A DNA stretch of 64,000 bases from CAJAQL01 sp964442965 (GTDB taxonomy: Bacteria > Patescibacteriota > Minisyncoccia > UBA6257 > 2-01-FULL-56-20): assembly GCA_964442965.1 (NCBI GenBank), contig CAYUBE010000001.1:4759-68758 (forward strand). The letters run 5' to 3'. This document shows, piece after piece, positions 15,383 to 23,520 of this stretch (within the stretch, counting starts at the first letter, position 1; each line of letters starts with the position of its first letter). A program made the position numbers and the translations under genes. The notes below the pieces were generated by a model. It was not told the DNA's origin. It saw nothing but the letters and a program-made list of their open reading frames with translations, and ran no database searches.

Positions 15383-16566
15383 TTTCTCGATGTTTCCTGA
15401 ACTATCGTTCCATATAATTTTATCATGGATTGCGCGATATTTTTTTTCGAATATTGCTCGGCGATCTTGCGCGATGCGGCAGAGGTCGCTTGCAGACCGG
15501 ACGGCGAGGACAGGAGGTGGACGATCGCGCGGGCGAGAAGGTTCGGGTGGCCGGGTTCCGCGAGTGACCCATTTTCTCCGTCTTTCACGATGTCGGGAAT
15601 TCCCTTTGCCCGTACGGCCGCGGCCGGCAAGCCGCAGGCCATAGCTTCAATGATGGAAATAGGCATGTTTTCACTCCGGCTCGCCGTGAGAAAAAGATCG
15701 TTCGCCTGAAGCGCGTCCCTCAGCTGTTCGCCGTAGAGCATGCCGCTGAAAATAACCCTCTCCGCGCAACCGAGTTTCCGCGCGACCGCTTCAAGTTTCT
15801 TTCGTTCCGGCCCATCGCCCACGATCATGAGTGTCGCATCAGGAATATCTTGCAGGGCCACCGCAAACGCCACGATCGCCTGATCGATATCTTTTTCATA
15901 GCTGACGCGGCCCATGTAAACGACAGCGTGGCGCCCGACGCCGAATTTTTGTTTAAGGTGATTCTTTACGGTCGCGCTCGGCACCGGAATAAAGAAGTCG
16001 GTATCCGCCGGATTCGGGATGATATAAATCGGAGAAGTGAGTCCGTGCTCTATGAGGGCATTTTTTAAGGCGCGTGACGGAACCGTCACGGCATTGGAAC
16101 GGTTGTAATAGGCGACCGTATAGTCCCACGAGAATTTTCTTCCCCATGCATAATCAAGCCCTATATATTTTAAGTAATCATCAAAAAAGGTATGGTGCGT
16201 CCCCACGAGAGGTATGTTCAATATTTTCTTCCCCATCACCGCGCCCCATCCGGCGAGGAATGGCGTGTGGACATGGATGATGTCTGGCTTAAATTTTTTG
16301 AGCGCACGGATCGTTCCGGGGCCCGAGGGGAGGGCGATCGCAAGGCCTTCGCCGGGGTAAATGGACCGGGGCATGGAGAACGAGGGTACCTTATGCACGG
16401 TGAACATTTCGTTTCCCATAGATTTCTTTACGCGATCTTCTTCGATGACGCTGAACACTGCTACGTCATGTCCGAGTTTCGTATAGGTGTCGGCAAGACT
16501 GCGCGCGACGCTTGCGACGCCGTTTACCTGCGGGGAAAAGGTATCACTCCAAATGGCTATTTTCAT
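15379..16566 (-). CDS. Glycosyltransferase family 4, probable diacylglycerol glucosyltransferase
   Basis: A 395-residue GT-B enzyme. The N-terminus (FSPQVNGVASVARSLA, HVHTPFLAGWGAVMGKK and THHTFFDDYLKY) is the pattern of 1,2-diacylglycerol 3-glucosyltransferases, and the donor site is ASRSENMPISIIEAMACGLP (EX7E). It lies in a four-gene minus-strand chain (alpha/beta hydrolase, this gene, second glycosyltransferase) with 4-bp overlaps. Such enzymes sit at the inner membrane face and make glycolipids from UDP-sugar. The exact lipid and sugar are not shown by the sequence. Confidence 0.85.
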   Translation of the reverse strand: MKIAIWSDTFSPQVNGVASVARSLADTYTKLGHDVAVFSVIEEDRVKKSMGNEMFTVHKVPSFSMPRSIYPGEGLAIALPSGPGTIRALKKFKPDIIHVHTPFLAGWGAVMGKKILNIPLVGTHHTFFDDYLKYIGLDYAWGRKFSWDYTVAYYNRSNAVTVPSRALKNALIEHGLTSPIYIIPNPADTDFFIPVPSATVKNHLKQKFGVGRHAVVYMGRVSYEKDIDQAIVAFAVALQDIPDATLMIVGDGPERKKLEAVARKLGCAERVIFSGMLYGEQLRDALQANDLFLTASRSENMPISIIEAMACGLPAAAVRAKGIPDIVKDGENGSLAEPGHPNLLARAIVHLLSSPSGLQATSAASRKIAEQYSKKNIAQSMIKLYGTIVQETSRK

Positions 16567-17408
16567 GATACTCGTGTTGGTGCCAACGGGTCCGTAAGAA
16601 ATGGCAGAAGCTCCTGCGCCAGTTCATCCTGATCTCGCGACGCAAGGAAGTGCCCGTTGCCTGCGAGCGTCACGGCCCGGGCGTTTTTCATCGCCCGCAG
16701 CATGTCAGTTACTTCGCATTCCGTAAGGTAAGGATCGCTCGCACTTCGGATGAGGAGCGCTGGACAGGTGATGCGGGGGAGCGACGCCGAGAGATCGAGC
16801 CGTAAGGTTTGGGCGAGCATCCAGAAATTCACCGAGAGCGGCATGGTGAAAAGTCCCGTGAATGTTGAGTCAAGATAACCCTTCGATTTTCCCTGTTCAA
16901 AGTAATGATATTTTGTGCGATGCTGCGGATAGGCGAGCCATGCCATGGTGTCGAGGAATAGGATGCCTGGTCTTGTGATTGCGGAAAAAGGTCCGTAGCG
17001 CAGGGGATTCATAAAATTGGTGCTGACGAGCGCGAGGCTGCGGAGTGATTCGGGATGTGCCGCCGCGTAAGCGATGGCGATGTATCCTCCGAATGAGTAT
17101 CCCACCATATCGAATTTCCGCAACCGCTCTTGTTCGGTGATGCGGCGAATATCTTGGGCAAAGACCGGGAAAGTATACCACGATTTTTCTTTGGACATAT
17201 CCGAAAGGCCGTGGCCGCGAAGGTCGGGCGCGATACTGCGGATGCCCTGCGCGGCGAGCTTTTCCATGAGGGTGAGCCAGGTCGTGTGGTTCGAGGAAAG
17301 GCCGTGGAGCAGTACCACGGTTTGGGTGCTTGTTGCTGGGCCAGCGGCAAAATAAGAGATATTGCCTTTATCGGTCGCAACGGATTTTTTTTCAAGCGTG
17401 AGGTCCAT
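16563..17408 (-). CDS. Alpha/beta hydrolase
   Basis: A 281-residue protein from the ATG at 17408 (an upstream start at 17483 would add 25 residues of unlikely sequence). The oxyanion region VLLHGLSSNHTTW, nucleophile GYSFGG, acid SASDPYL and catalytic His in GNGHFLASRD give a full catalytic triad. Similar enzymes are esterases or lactonases; the substrate is unknown. It overlaps the glycosyltransferase gene by 4 bp and is likely co-transcribed with it. Confidence 0.88.
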   Translation of the reverse strand: MDLTLEKKSVATDKGNISYFAAGPATSTQTVVLLHGLSSNHTTWLTLMEKLAAQGIRSIAPDLRGHGLSDMSKEKSWYTFPVFAQDIRRITEQERLRKFDMVGYSFGGYIAIAYAAAHPESLRSLALVSTNFMNPLRYGPFSAITRPGILFLDTMAWLAYPQHRTKYHYFEQGKSKGYLDSTFTGLFTMPLSVNFWMLAQTLRLDLSASLPRITCPALLIRSASDPYLTECEVTDMLRAMKNARAVTLAGNGHFLASRDQDELAQELLPFLTDPLAPTRVS

Positions 17409-17482
17409 AAAAAGATTCAACAGCGTCCTGGCGCAAGGAGTCTTTCGAGAAACATCTCGCAGGACCGGGGATAATTGCGCCA

Positions 17483-18082
17483 CTACTCTTCCTTCAGGTA
17501 TTTCTTACCGACTCTTGAGATAATGATATAGGCGATGATATAGAGCGCAACCAGGGCGGCGGCGGCGAAGCCCGCGAAGGTAAGGAACCGGTCGAATTTT
17601 GCGTATGCCTGCCCAAAATAAAATCCGACAAGGAGAAGGATGAGCGACTTCGGCATGGTGCCCAGAAAATTGAATTGGATGTATTTAGCAAGCGGCATGC
17701 GGGCCATACCTGCGGCGATGAGCACTGGCCCGCCGAAAAAGTGCGATAGTTTTCCGAAGATCAGGGTCCTTCCAGGATTTTTTTTGAAATGATCTTCCAG
17801 TCGTCCGATGATCTCCGGACTGACGCCGAAGAGGTGCCCCCATTTTTCCACGGCCGGTTTCCCGCCCCAGCGGCCTTGCGCATACATAAGGACGTCTCCT
17901 GTCACATCGCCCACGACGATGAGCGGGTAACATATCCAAAAATTGAGGCTGCCGAGCGACGCAAGAAACCCCGCGAGGATCGTGACGACCGGCCCTTCAA
18001 TGACGACCAAGGGAAAGAGGATGACGTAGCGGTATTGGAGAAGCCAACCAATGACCGTAGCGAGGGTGATCGTCATGGTCAT
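17483..18082 (-). CDS. DedA/VTT-family membrane protein
   Basis: A 199-residue protein with a VTT (SNARE-associated) domain: FPLVVIEGPVVTILAGFLAS, GDVTGDVLMYAQGRWGG, FGKLSHFFGGPVLIAAGMAR and a C-terminal hydrophobic pair of helices. DedA proteins are implicated in recycling undecaprenyl phosphate or lipid scrambling, and this fits the neighbouring glycolipid genes. It overlaps pth by 4 bp (ATGA). Confidence 0.88.
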   Translation of the reverse strand: MTMTITLATVIGWLLQYRYVILFPLVVIEGPVVTILAGFLASLGSLNFWICYPLIVVGDVTGDVLMYAQGRWGGKPAVEKWGHLFGVSPEIIGRLEDHFKKNPGRTLIFGKLSHFFGGPVLIAAGMARMPLAKYIQFNFLGTMPKSLILLLVGFYFGQAYAKFDRFLTFAGFAAAALVALYIIAYIIISRVGKKYLKEE

Positions 18083-18621
18083 GGGATTATCCTGCCGTGA
18101 GAGGCTGCATCAGCCATTTCAGTGAATGTTTTTTTGAAGATTGCAGAGTTGGCCTTGGTGATCTTGCGAAGGACAAATTCCCCGGCTTTTTTTCTGACTC
18201 GTTCATCTTTCGGGCGGATGCCGATGCGGATGCGTGTGATATTGTCCGTGCCGAGTGCGGTGGTAACGGACTCCGCGCCATGGTGTCCGGCGGCACCGCG
18301 CTTGCGGGAAATTTTCCATGTGCCGATCGAAAGATCGCTGTCGTCATGGAGCAGGATAATATTCTCAGGCGAGACGTTGAATTTCCGGACTGCTTCCCGG
18401 ACGGCCGCGCCGGATTCGTTCATGAAGGTCAGAGGCCTTACAAATATCCAATGACTGGTCCGCAGGTAAGAGAAAAGCTTTTTATGAACCTCCCAAGAAA
18501 GATTGTCGTTGTCGGAGAGCGCCGTTGCGATCGCCGCGAGCGCGAGGGCTCCCGCGTTGTGGTACGTATTCTCATATTCAGCGCCCGGGTTACCGAGCCC
18601 GACGATCAGATGGACATCCAT
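18079..18621 (-). CDS. pth: Peptidyl-tRNA hydrolase
   Basis: Pth frees tRNA from peptidyl-tRNA that has dropped off ribosomes. The 180-residue protein has GLGNPGAEYENTYHNAG with the catalytic His21, RPLTFMNESG, the catalytic Asp in LLHDDSDL and RGAAGHHGAES. It is slightly diverged (TYHN for TRHN). The promoter appears leaderless (TGGAATAAT, 6 nt before the ATG). It heads the DedA-hydrolase-glycosyltransferase run and diverges from lepB. Confidence 0.94.
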   Translation of the reverse strand: MDVHLIVGLGNPGAEYENTYHNAGALALAAIATALSDNDNLSWEVHKKLFSYLRTSHWIFVRPLTFMNESGAAVREAVRKFNVSPENIILLHDDSDLSIGTWKISRKRGAAGHHGAESVTTALGTDNITRIRIGIRPKDERVRKKAGEFVLRKITKANSAIFKKTFTEMADAASHGRIIP

Positions 18622-18646
18622 GGCTTGATTATTCCATAACCGCCTC

Positions 18647-18652
18647 TATAAT
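18647..18652 (+). promoter_or_regulatory. -10 box of lepB
   Basis: TATAAT, 30 nt before the lepB ATG, giving a leader of roughly 24 nt. GCGAGAGAATGCG follows with only a weak Shine-Dalgarno. Confidence 0.5.
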
Positions 18653-18682
18653 AAAAGGCGAGAGAATGCGAATTTCAGCTTC

Positions 18683-19231
18683 ATGAGAAAATTTTTAGCG
18701 TCACTTCTTGAAATCTTTGAGATCGCCGTGATCGCCATCGTCGCGGTGGTTTTAGTGAGAACCTTTCTCATTCAGCCATTTGCGGTGGTCGGCGATAGCA
18801 TGCTGCCGAACTTTTCGAGCGGTAATTATGTCTTGGTCGACGAATTGACCTATCGGATCCGTCCGCCGGAGCGCGGCGAAGTTGTCGTGCTGCACGATCC
18901 GGAGGATTACAGCACGTATTTCATCAAGCGGATCATCGGGCTTCCCGGCGAACGCGTGACGATCGCGAGCGACACGGTGACGGTTTACAACGCGAGCAAT
19001 CCCGCGGGACTCACGCTCGATGAATCATATCTTCCCCAAGGCACCGTGACGTCCGGCAACGAGACCTACACGCTCTCTTCGAGCACCTATTTACTGCTTG
19101 GCGATAACCGTCCGGAAAGCTATGACTCGCGGGCATGGGGGCCTCTCCCAACGAAAGATATCGTAGGGCTCGTCAGGGTCCGGCTGTGGCCGCCGGATGC
19201 GGTAACGGCATTCGCAGCACCGAAGTACTAA
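18683..19231 (+). CDS. lepB: Signal peptidase I
   Basis: A 182-residue membrane protease that removes signal peptides outside the membrane. There is one N-terminal transmembrane helix (about 11-29), the catalytic Ser39 in GDSMLPN, the general-base Lys82 in YFIKRIIGLPGE, and the C-terminal box GDNRPESYDSRAWG. It is the likely processing enzyme for the S53 peptidase and DUF5666 proteins in this window. It is followed by a GTCATTCCGG repeat. Confidence 0.95.
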   Translation: MRKFLASLLEIFEIAVIAIVAVVLVRTFLIQPFAVVGDSMLPNFSSGNYVLVDELTYRIRPPERGEVVVLHDPEDYSTYFIKRIIGLPGERVTIASDTVTVYNASNPAGLTLDESYLPQGTVTSGNETYTLSSSTYLLLGDNRPESYDSRAWGPLPTKDIVGLVRVRLWPPDAVTAFAAPKY

Positions 19232-19239
19232 TCTATTTT

Positions 19240-19264
19240 GTCATTCCGGCGAAGGCCGGAATCC
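19240..19264 (+). repeat. Dispersed GTCATTCCGG palindrome
   Basis: GTCATTCCGGC-GAAG-GCCGGAATCC. Related copies occur at 37954, 48165, 59085 and 60412. Confidence 0.7.
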
Positions 19265-19340
19265 CTCCTTATTCTTGATAAATACTTGGATTCTCGCCCG
19301 CGCAGGAGCGGCAAAAGTCAATCAGATTCGAATTTCACTC

Positions 19341-20654
19341 ATGGACCAAAAAGAGAAATCAAAAGAGAAGCCCGAAGCATTTCGGGTTCCCAAGGGGATG
19401 CATGACGTCGTTCCTGCAGACGAGCCGTATTGGGAAAAGATAGAAGGCGCGGTGCGCGCGCTGGCGCGCGCCTACGGCTTCAGCCGTCTCGAGCCGCCGA
19501 TCATGGAAGATGCCCTGCTCTATAATAAAACCTCCGGCGAGGAGAGCGATGTCGTCGAAAAGGAGATGTATACTCTGCGGACGAAAGGAGGCGACCTCTT
19601 GGCGCTTCGCCCGGAGTATACGCCGGGCATCTGCCGCGCGTATCTCGAGCACGGCATGGGCCGCCTGCCACAGCCGCAGAAAATATCCTCATTCGGTCCC
19701 TTATTCCGGCACGACCGGCCGCAGCTTGGCCGCAGCCGGCAATTCTCCCAGGCTGAGTTCGACATCATCGGCGGGCCGAATGATCCTATCTATGACGCGG
19801 AGATCATCACTATCTTTGCCAATCTTCTCGCAGAGCTGAAGATAAAGAACCCCGTTCTCAAGATAAATTCGATTGGGGATCGCGTATGCCGGCCGAATTA
19901 CAAGCGCCAGCTTCAGAACTATTATAAAAATTACGAAAAGGAGCTCTGCGAGGATTGCGTGCGGCGCCTTAAGAACAACCCGCTGAAACTGCTCGATTGC
20001 AAACAGCCGCAGTGCCAGCCGTTCAAGGAAAAGGCGCCGAATTTTCTCGACAAACTTTGTTCCGCCTGTAAAGGACATTTCCGGTCGACGCTTGAGTATT
20101 TGGAAGAGGTCGGCATTACATACGAGGTCGATCCTCGATTGGTGCGCGGTCTCGATTACTACAACAGGACCGTGTTTGAATTTTTTACCGGCGATAAGGA
20201 AGCGGAAGTCGGGGCTCTGGGCGGCGGCGGACGGTACGATTATCTGATGGAAATGATCGGCGGCCACGCGATGCCCGCTGTGGGAACCGCCCTCGGCGTT
20301 GAACGTTTGATCGCGGTCATGCGGGCGAAGGGGATTGTCGTTCCGCCGCGCTCCGTGAAAAGAGTATTTCTCGCACACGCAGGAACGCTTGCAAAAAAGA
20401 ATGCATTTGCACTTCGTGAAGAGCTTCGCAGGTCGGGTATCTACGTCGCGGAAGCACTCGCAAAGGATTCGCTCGGTGCCCAATTGAAGGCGGCGGACAA
20501 AGAGGGTGTCGGGATCGCTCTCATCCTTGGACAGAAAGAGGTCTACGAGAAAAGCGTCATCGTCCGCGATCTTGGCGCCGGCACCCAGGAATCGGTGTTG
20601 ATTGAAAAAATTGTCGACGAAATAAAAAGAAGACTCAAGAATCATGATTCTTGA
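19341..20654 (+). CDS. hisS: Histidyl-tRNA synthetase
   Basis: A class II synthetase that charges tRNA-His. With the ATG at 19341 the protein has 437 residues. It starts with FRVPKGMHDVVPADEPYWEK, has motif 2 (FGPLFRHDRPQLGRSRQFSQ), the HisA motif LVRGLDYYNRTVFEF, motif 3 (ALGVERL) and a C-terminal anticodon-binding domain. Cysteines around residues 210-260 (CEDCVRRL, CSACKGHF) form the zinc-like insertion known in some bacterial HisRS. The last codons and the stop lie inside a perfect 28-bp palindrome, so the C-terminus NHDS is shaped by a repeat. Confidence 0.96.
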   Translation: MDQKEKSKEKPEAFRVPKGMHDVVPADEPYWEKIEGAVRALARAYGFSRLEPPIMEDALLYNKTSGEESDVVEKEMYTLRTKGGDLLALRPEYTPGICRAYLEHGMGRLPQPQKISSFGPLFRHDRPQLGRSRQFSQAEFDIIGGPNDPIYDAEIITIFANLLAELKIKNPVLKINSIGDRVCRPNYKRQLQNYYKNYEKELCEDCVRRLKNNPLKLLDCKQPQCQPFKEKAPNFLDKLCSACKGHFRSTLEYLEEVGITYEVDPRLVRGLDYYNRTVFEFFTGDKEAEVGALGGGGRYDYLMEMIGGHAMPAVGTALGVERLIAVMRAKGIVVPPRSVKRVFLAHAGTLAKKNAFALREELRRSGIYVAEALAKDSLGAQLKAADKEGVGIALILGQKEVYEKSVIVRDLGAGTQESVLIEKIVDEIKRRLKNHDS

Positions 20655-20658
20655 GTCT
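20631..20658. repeat. Perfect 28-bp palindrome over the hisS stop codon
   Basis: AGACTCAAGAATCA followed by its exact complement. Related GATTCAGGAATC-type words occur at 27029-27099, 55830-55855 and 61262-61335. It could act as a transcript-end hairpin. Confidence 0.7.
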
Positions 20659-20680
20659 CGATTCCTGAACCAATTTTCCT

Positions 20681-21100
20681 ATGAACCCCGACTGTCTTTT
20701 TTGTAAAATTATCACCAAGACAATTCCCGCAAAGATCGTTTACGAGGACGAGCACGTAATCGCTTTTCTCGATATCACACCGCGCGCGCCGGGACATACG
20801 ATGGTCATTCCGAAATATCATGCGCCGACCCTGATCGCGCTTCCCGATGGTGAGGTTGCACTGCTTTTCGGCACCGTCAAAAAAACGGCAGCGATGCTTA
20901 TGTCAGCTCTCCATCCTGACGGCATCACGATCGGCATCAATCAGGGCCGCGCGAGCGGCCAGGAGGTCGATCATCTGCACGTGCATCTCATGCCGCGCTT
21001 CCATGGCGATGGCGGCAGTGCCGTTCAGTCAGTCGTTCATAATGTGCCGCAGGAATCGCTCGACGAAATGTGCGAAAAGATAAAAAAAGCACCGCTCTAG
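20681..21100 (+). CDS. HIT-family nucleotide hydrolase
   Basis: A 139-residue histidine-triad protein with CLFCKIITKTIPAKIVYED at the start, FLDITPRAPGHTMVIPK, and the active site HLHVHLMPR. HIT proteins hydrolyse AMP-linked nucleotides; the physiological substrate is unknown. The stop codon is inside the downstream terminator palindrome. Confidence 0.93.
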   Translation: MNPDCLFCKIITKTIPAKIVYEDEHVIAFLDITPRAPGHTMVIPKYHAPTLIALPDGEVALLFGTVKKTAAMLMSALHPDGITIGINQGRASGQEVDHLHVHLMPRFHGDGGSAVQSVVHNVPQESLDEMCEKIKKAPL

Positions 21101-21118
21101 AGCGGTGCTTTTTTTATC
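21079..21118. terminator. Bidirectional terminator, 40-bp perfect palindrome
   Basis: GATAAAAAAAGCACCGCTCT and its exact complement, with A and T runs on either side. It separates the convergent HIT and DUF5666 genes. Confidence 0.9.
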
Positions 21119-21133
21119 TCACGATGGCCAGCC

Positions 21134-21928
21134 CTAGAATCCGAACAGATTCTTAAAGAAATTGCCAATGGTGCTGAAAAGATTGAAATGGGATTTCGGC
21201 ACCGGAGCGTTCGTTCCGGTCTTGCCGTTCGGGGTTCCGCCTTGGTCGATGATAGACGATGCGGACACTGACGTATTATCCACCGTTCCCTGTACGATGA
21301 CATTGTCTCCCTGGGCGACACTTGAAACAGTTGTCGTTGCTCCATTTTTTATGATCTTGGCGTTCGTTATGTCAACCGTATAGGTCACGTCACTGGCGTT
21401 CGTTACGGTGAGCGTCTCGCCGTTGATTGAAGCAACACTACCGCCTATGACTGGCTCACCATTGCCCTGGATTGGTGACGCTCCCGGTGTTCCCGTCGCA
21501 GCGTGCCCGAAGCCATTTCCGGGTGCACCACGCTGTCCCATCATTCCGCCCATACCGTCGCGGATCATGGTCGCCGTGACGCTCGTGCCGTTCACCGTGC
21601 CTTGCACCATCACCATATCGCCCGTTGCGATGTTCGAAACAGCAGAGGTCGTTCCGTTTTTCATGACCTTGGCATTCGTCGCGTCAACCGTATAAGTGAT
21701 CGGTGTGGTCGTTGCGTTCGGCCTCGTTCTTTGGGTGACCGTGAGCGTATCACCACTCACCGAAGCGACTGTCCCGAAAACGCCGGGCGCCATGCTACCG
21801 CGCGTGCCGAAGTGGCCACCGCCCTGCCAGCCCATCGCACCGCCCTGTGTTGCGGCAAGCACCGGAACAACGATTCCCAAGCTTATTGCAAACCCTGCCA
21901 TTGCTAACCACGGAAGATATTTTTTCAT
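21134..21928 (-). CDS. Secreted protein with two DUF5666-like domains
   Basis: A 264-residue protein with an N-terminal signal peptide (KKYLPWLAMAGFAISLGIV, cleavage probably after VLA at about residue 25). Two copies of a small beta-barrel-like repeat follow: VFGTVASVSGDTLTVTQR with MVQGTVNGTSVTATMI, and IGGSVASINGETLTVTN with IVQGTVDNTSVSASSI. The domains are joined by a Gly/Met-rich linker. A C-terminal amphipathic tail (NLFSTIGNFFKNLFGF) is unusual. It is probably exported; the ligand is unknown. Confidence 0.8.
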   Translation of the reverse strand: MKKYLPWLAMAGFAISLGIVVPVLAATQGGAMGWQGGGHFGTRGSMAPGVFGTVASVSGDTLTVTQRTRPNATTTPITYTVDATNAKVMKNGTTSAVSNIATGDMVMVQGTVNGTSVTATMIRDGMGGMMGQRGAPGNGFGHAATGTPGASPIQGNGEPVIGGSVASINGETLTVTNASDVTYTVDITNAKIIKNGATTTVSSVAQGDNVIVQGTVDNTSVSASSIIDQGGTPNGKTGTNAPVPKSHFNLFSTIGNFFKNLFGF

Positions 21929-22306
21929 AATATTTTTTTATTGTTTTTATACTATTTTCTGAGGTGCCATCAGGCCGACTTGCCCGATGTGCCCTTATAG
22001 ATACGCACGGGAGACGTAAAAGGTTTCATGTCAGAAATCATAGGTCAATAATAAAAATATCCGCCGACACGGATTTTTTGCCTAGAAAATGAAGTTTTCT
22101 TATTAGACCGAGATTATGCAATACAATGGCTTGCATCGCGTAGCCATAAATAAATGGTGATTACAACAGGATATCTCCTTTATTTGTCCTCTTTCGCTCT
22201 GGTGAGCTACGAAGGACGCTTCTTCGTGAGAAGTTTTCAATACATGATCCGAAGCGCAAGCTTGAATTGTGCTTGCACTTCGTAGCCCCGTCAGGGGCGA
22301 AGAAGT
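21929..22306. other. Spacer between DUF5666 gene and tRNA-Gly
   Basis: No convincing gene. ATCCG-CCGACA-CGGAT followed by six T (about 22049-22075) may be a terminator. From about 22160 to 22320 the minus strand downstream of tRNA-Gly is open and looks like a decayed coding remnant. Confidence 0.5.
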
Positions 22307-22322
22307 GAGCGGGTAACGGGAG
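22307..22322 (-). repeat. Partial duplication of the tRNA-Gly 3' end
   Basis: GAGCGGGTAACGGGAG is identical to 22352-22367, the 3' end of tRNA-Gly, 45 bp away. Such duplications are left by elements that integrate at tRNA 3' ends. Confidence 0.6.
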
Positions 22323-22349
22323 GCGAAGGGGAGCGATCTTTTTGATTGC

Positions 22350-22424
22350 TGGAGCGGGTAACGGGAGTCGGACCCGTATCTCGACCTTGGCAAGGTCGCA
22401 TAATAGCCGCTATACGATACCCGC
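22350..22424 (-). tRNA. tRNA-Gly(GCC)
   Basis: A complete cloverleaf: acceptor GCGGGTA with TACCCGC, anticodon stem CGACC/GGTCG with loop TTGCCAA (anticodon GCC), T-loop region GGTCCGACTCC, discriminator T and an encoded CCA. Confidence 0.95.
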
Positions 22425-22531
22425 GGCGAATACTTTGTCATTCTACTGATTCTTTCAAAAATTTCAACCGGGGCCCGCTTCGAGAGCGTGTTCCATTTGC
22501 GGGCGGATATCCAAAGATAGATGCCCAATCC

Positions 22532-22777
22532 TTAATTCCCTGGCGGCGGACCGGACGGACCGTGAATGGTCGGCTGGCTGGTCGGACCGTGGAAATTTAC
22601 CGGCACGGCCGTTGAAGGATTTATTTTCGACATTGATCCCGCAGGGAGCGAGCTCGCGGTTGACGTTGCCTGGAGCGTGGCCGACTCCCGGGCGATATGG
22701 GTAGAATAATAGAAAAAGCCTGCGAATATCACGGCAAAAATAAAGACGATGATGAGTGTGATATTTAAGATTTTCAT
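22532..22777 (-). CDS. Small membrane-anchored protein with proline-rich tail
   Basis: An 81-residue protein: one N-terminal transmembrane helix (ILNITLIIVFIFAVIFAGFF) and a Ser/Thr/Pro-rich extracellular tail ending GPSGPPPGN. It lies between tRNA-Arg and tRNA-Gly on the same strand. No family recognised. Confidence 0.65.
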   Translation of the reverse strand: MKILNITLIIVFIFAVIFAGFFYYSTHIARESATLQATSTASSLPAGSMSKINPSTAVPVNFHGPTSQPTIHGPSGPPPGN

Positions 22778-22831
22778 GGATTTTTTGTTGTGTTGTAGGG
22801 TGAATAAGCCGCGTTCCGCAGGCGAATCGAG

Positions 22832-22903
22832 TGCTCTCGAGAGGAGTCGAACCTCTATCGCAAGATCCGCAATCTTGCGTCCTATCCGTTGAACGACGAG
22901 AGC
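22832..22903 (-). tRNA. tRNA-Arg(GCG)
   Basis: Acceptor GCTCTCG with CGAGAGC, D arm GTTCAACGGATAGGAC, anticodon stem CAAGA/TCTTG with loop TTGCGGA (anticodon GCG, codon CGC), T arm AGAGG TTCGACT CCTCT, discriminator A. No encoded CCA. Confidence 0.93.
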
Positions 22904-22999
22904 CTATTTCGCTCGCCGCAGTGTTCTAAGGCTGGAATGTTCTAATGATTTTTTCATTACAACACCACAACACTGGAACATTACGACACATTCACCATA

Positions 23000-23467
23000 T
23001 TAGAATCCGATGATTTTTTCAAGAGAGTCGAGAAGCGAAGGGTCGAACTCGGTTTCGCGCAGGACCGGTTTGAAATTTTTCCTGACCTCTTCGATTTTGG
23101 TTTTCGGCAGAAGCACCTTGAGTGGCGTCCGAAGTTTCGCCTTGAAGGTGAAGTGAAGTTCAGTCCAGTCATCATCCAGCTCGTTGACGCTGAAATTTTC
23201 AAAGAGTTTAACCTGGTACCGTTTTGCTTCTCCGATCGAGAGGTCGTTTTCGGTAAGGGTGAAATTTATGGTAGCCGGTATCTCGTTGCCCCAAGCTATG
23301 AGCAGGATTTCGGCGATAACGATGAAGATGCCGAAGAGGAAATTCCGTTGCCAGATTGCGAAGGCAATGATGGCGGCGGAAATAATGATGGATATCCAAT
23401 ACCATGAAACACTCTTTGGGCGGTACTCGAATTCCGGAGCTTGCCAGCTTGTTTCGAACGATGCCAT
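23000..23467 (-). CDS. Hypothetical two-helix membrane protein
   Basis: A 155-residue protein from the ATG at 23467, chosen because the extended -10 box TGTTATAAT ends 6 nt upstream. Two close transmembrane helices (about residues 19-57) follow a YRPKSVSWYW motif, and a C-terminal domain of about 95 residues is beta-rich then helical. Similar proteins are common in this bacterial group; function unknown. Confidence 0.7.
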   Translation of the reverse strand: MASFETSWQAPEFEYRPKSVSWYWISIIISAAIIAFAIWQRNFLFGIFIVIAEILLIAWGNEIPATINFTLTENDLSIGEAKRYQVKLFENFSVNELDDDWTELHFTFKAKLRTPLKVLLPKTKIEEVRKNFKPVLRETEFDPSLLDSLEKIIGF

Positions 23468-23520
23468 GGGTTGATTATAACATAAAATTAATTCAAAAAT
23501 CATGAATCCTGATTTTCAAA

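Noticed and set aside
10819..18621. Recoded stop codon (TGA as glycine, as in SR1/Gracilibacteria)
   Set aside because: TGA ends genes at expected family lengths and forms ATGA overlaps, so it is a normal stop.
22103..22528. Minus-strand frame of 141 codons
   Set aside because: It runs straight through tRNA-Gly; the downstream part may be a decayed coding remnant but no intact gene is supported.
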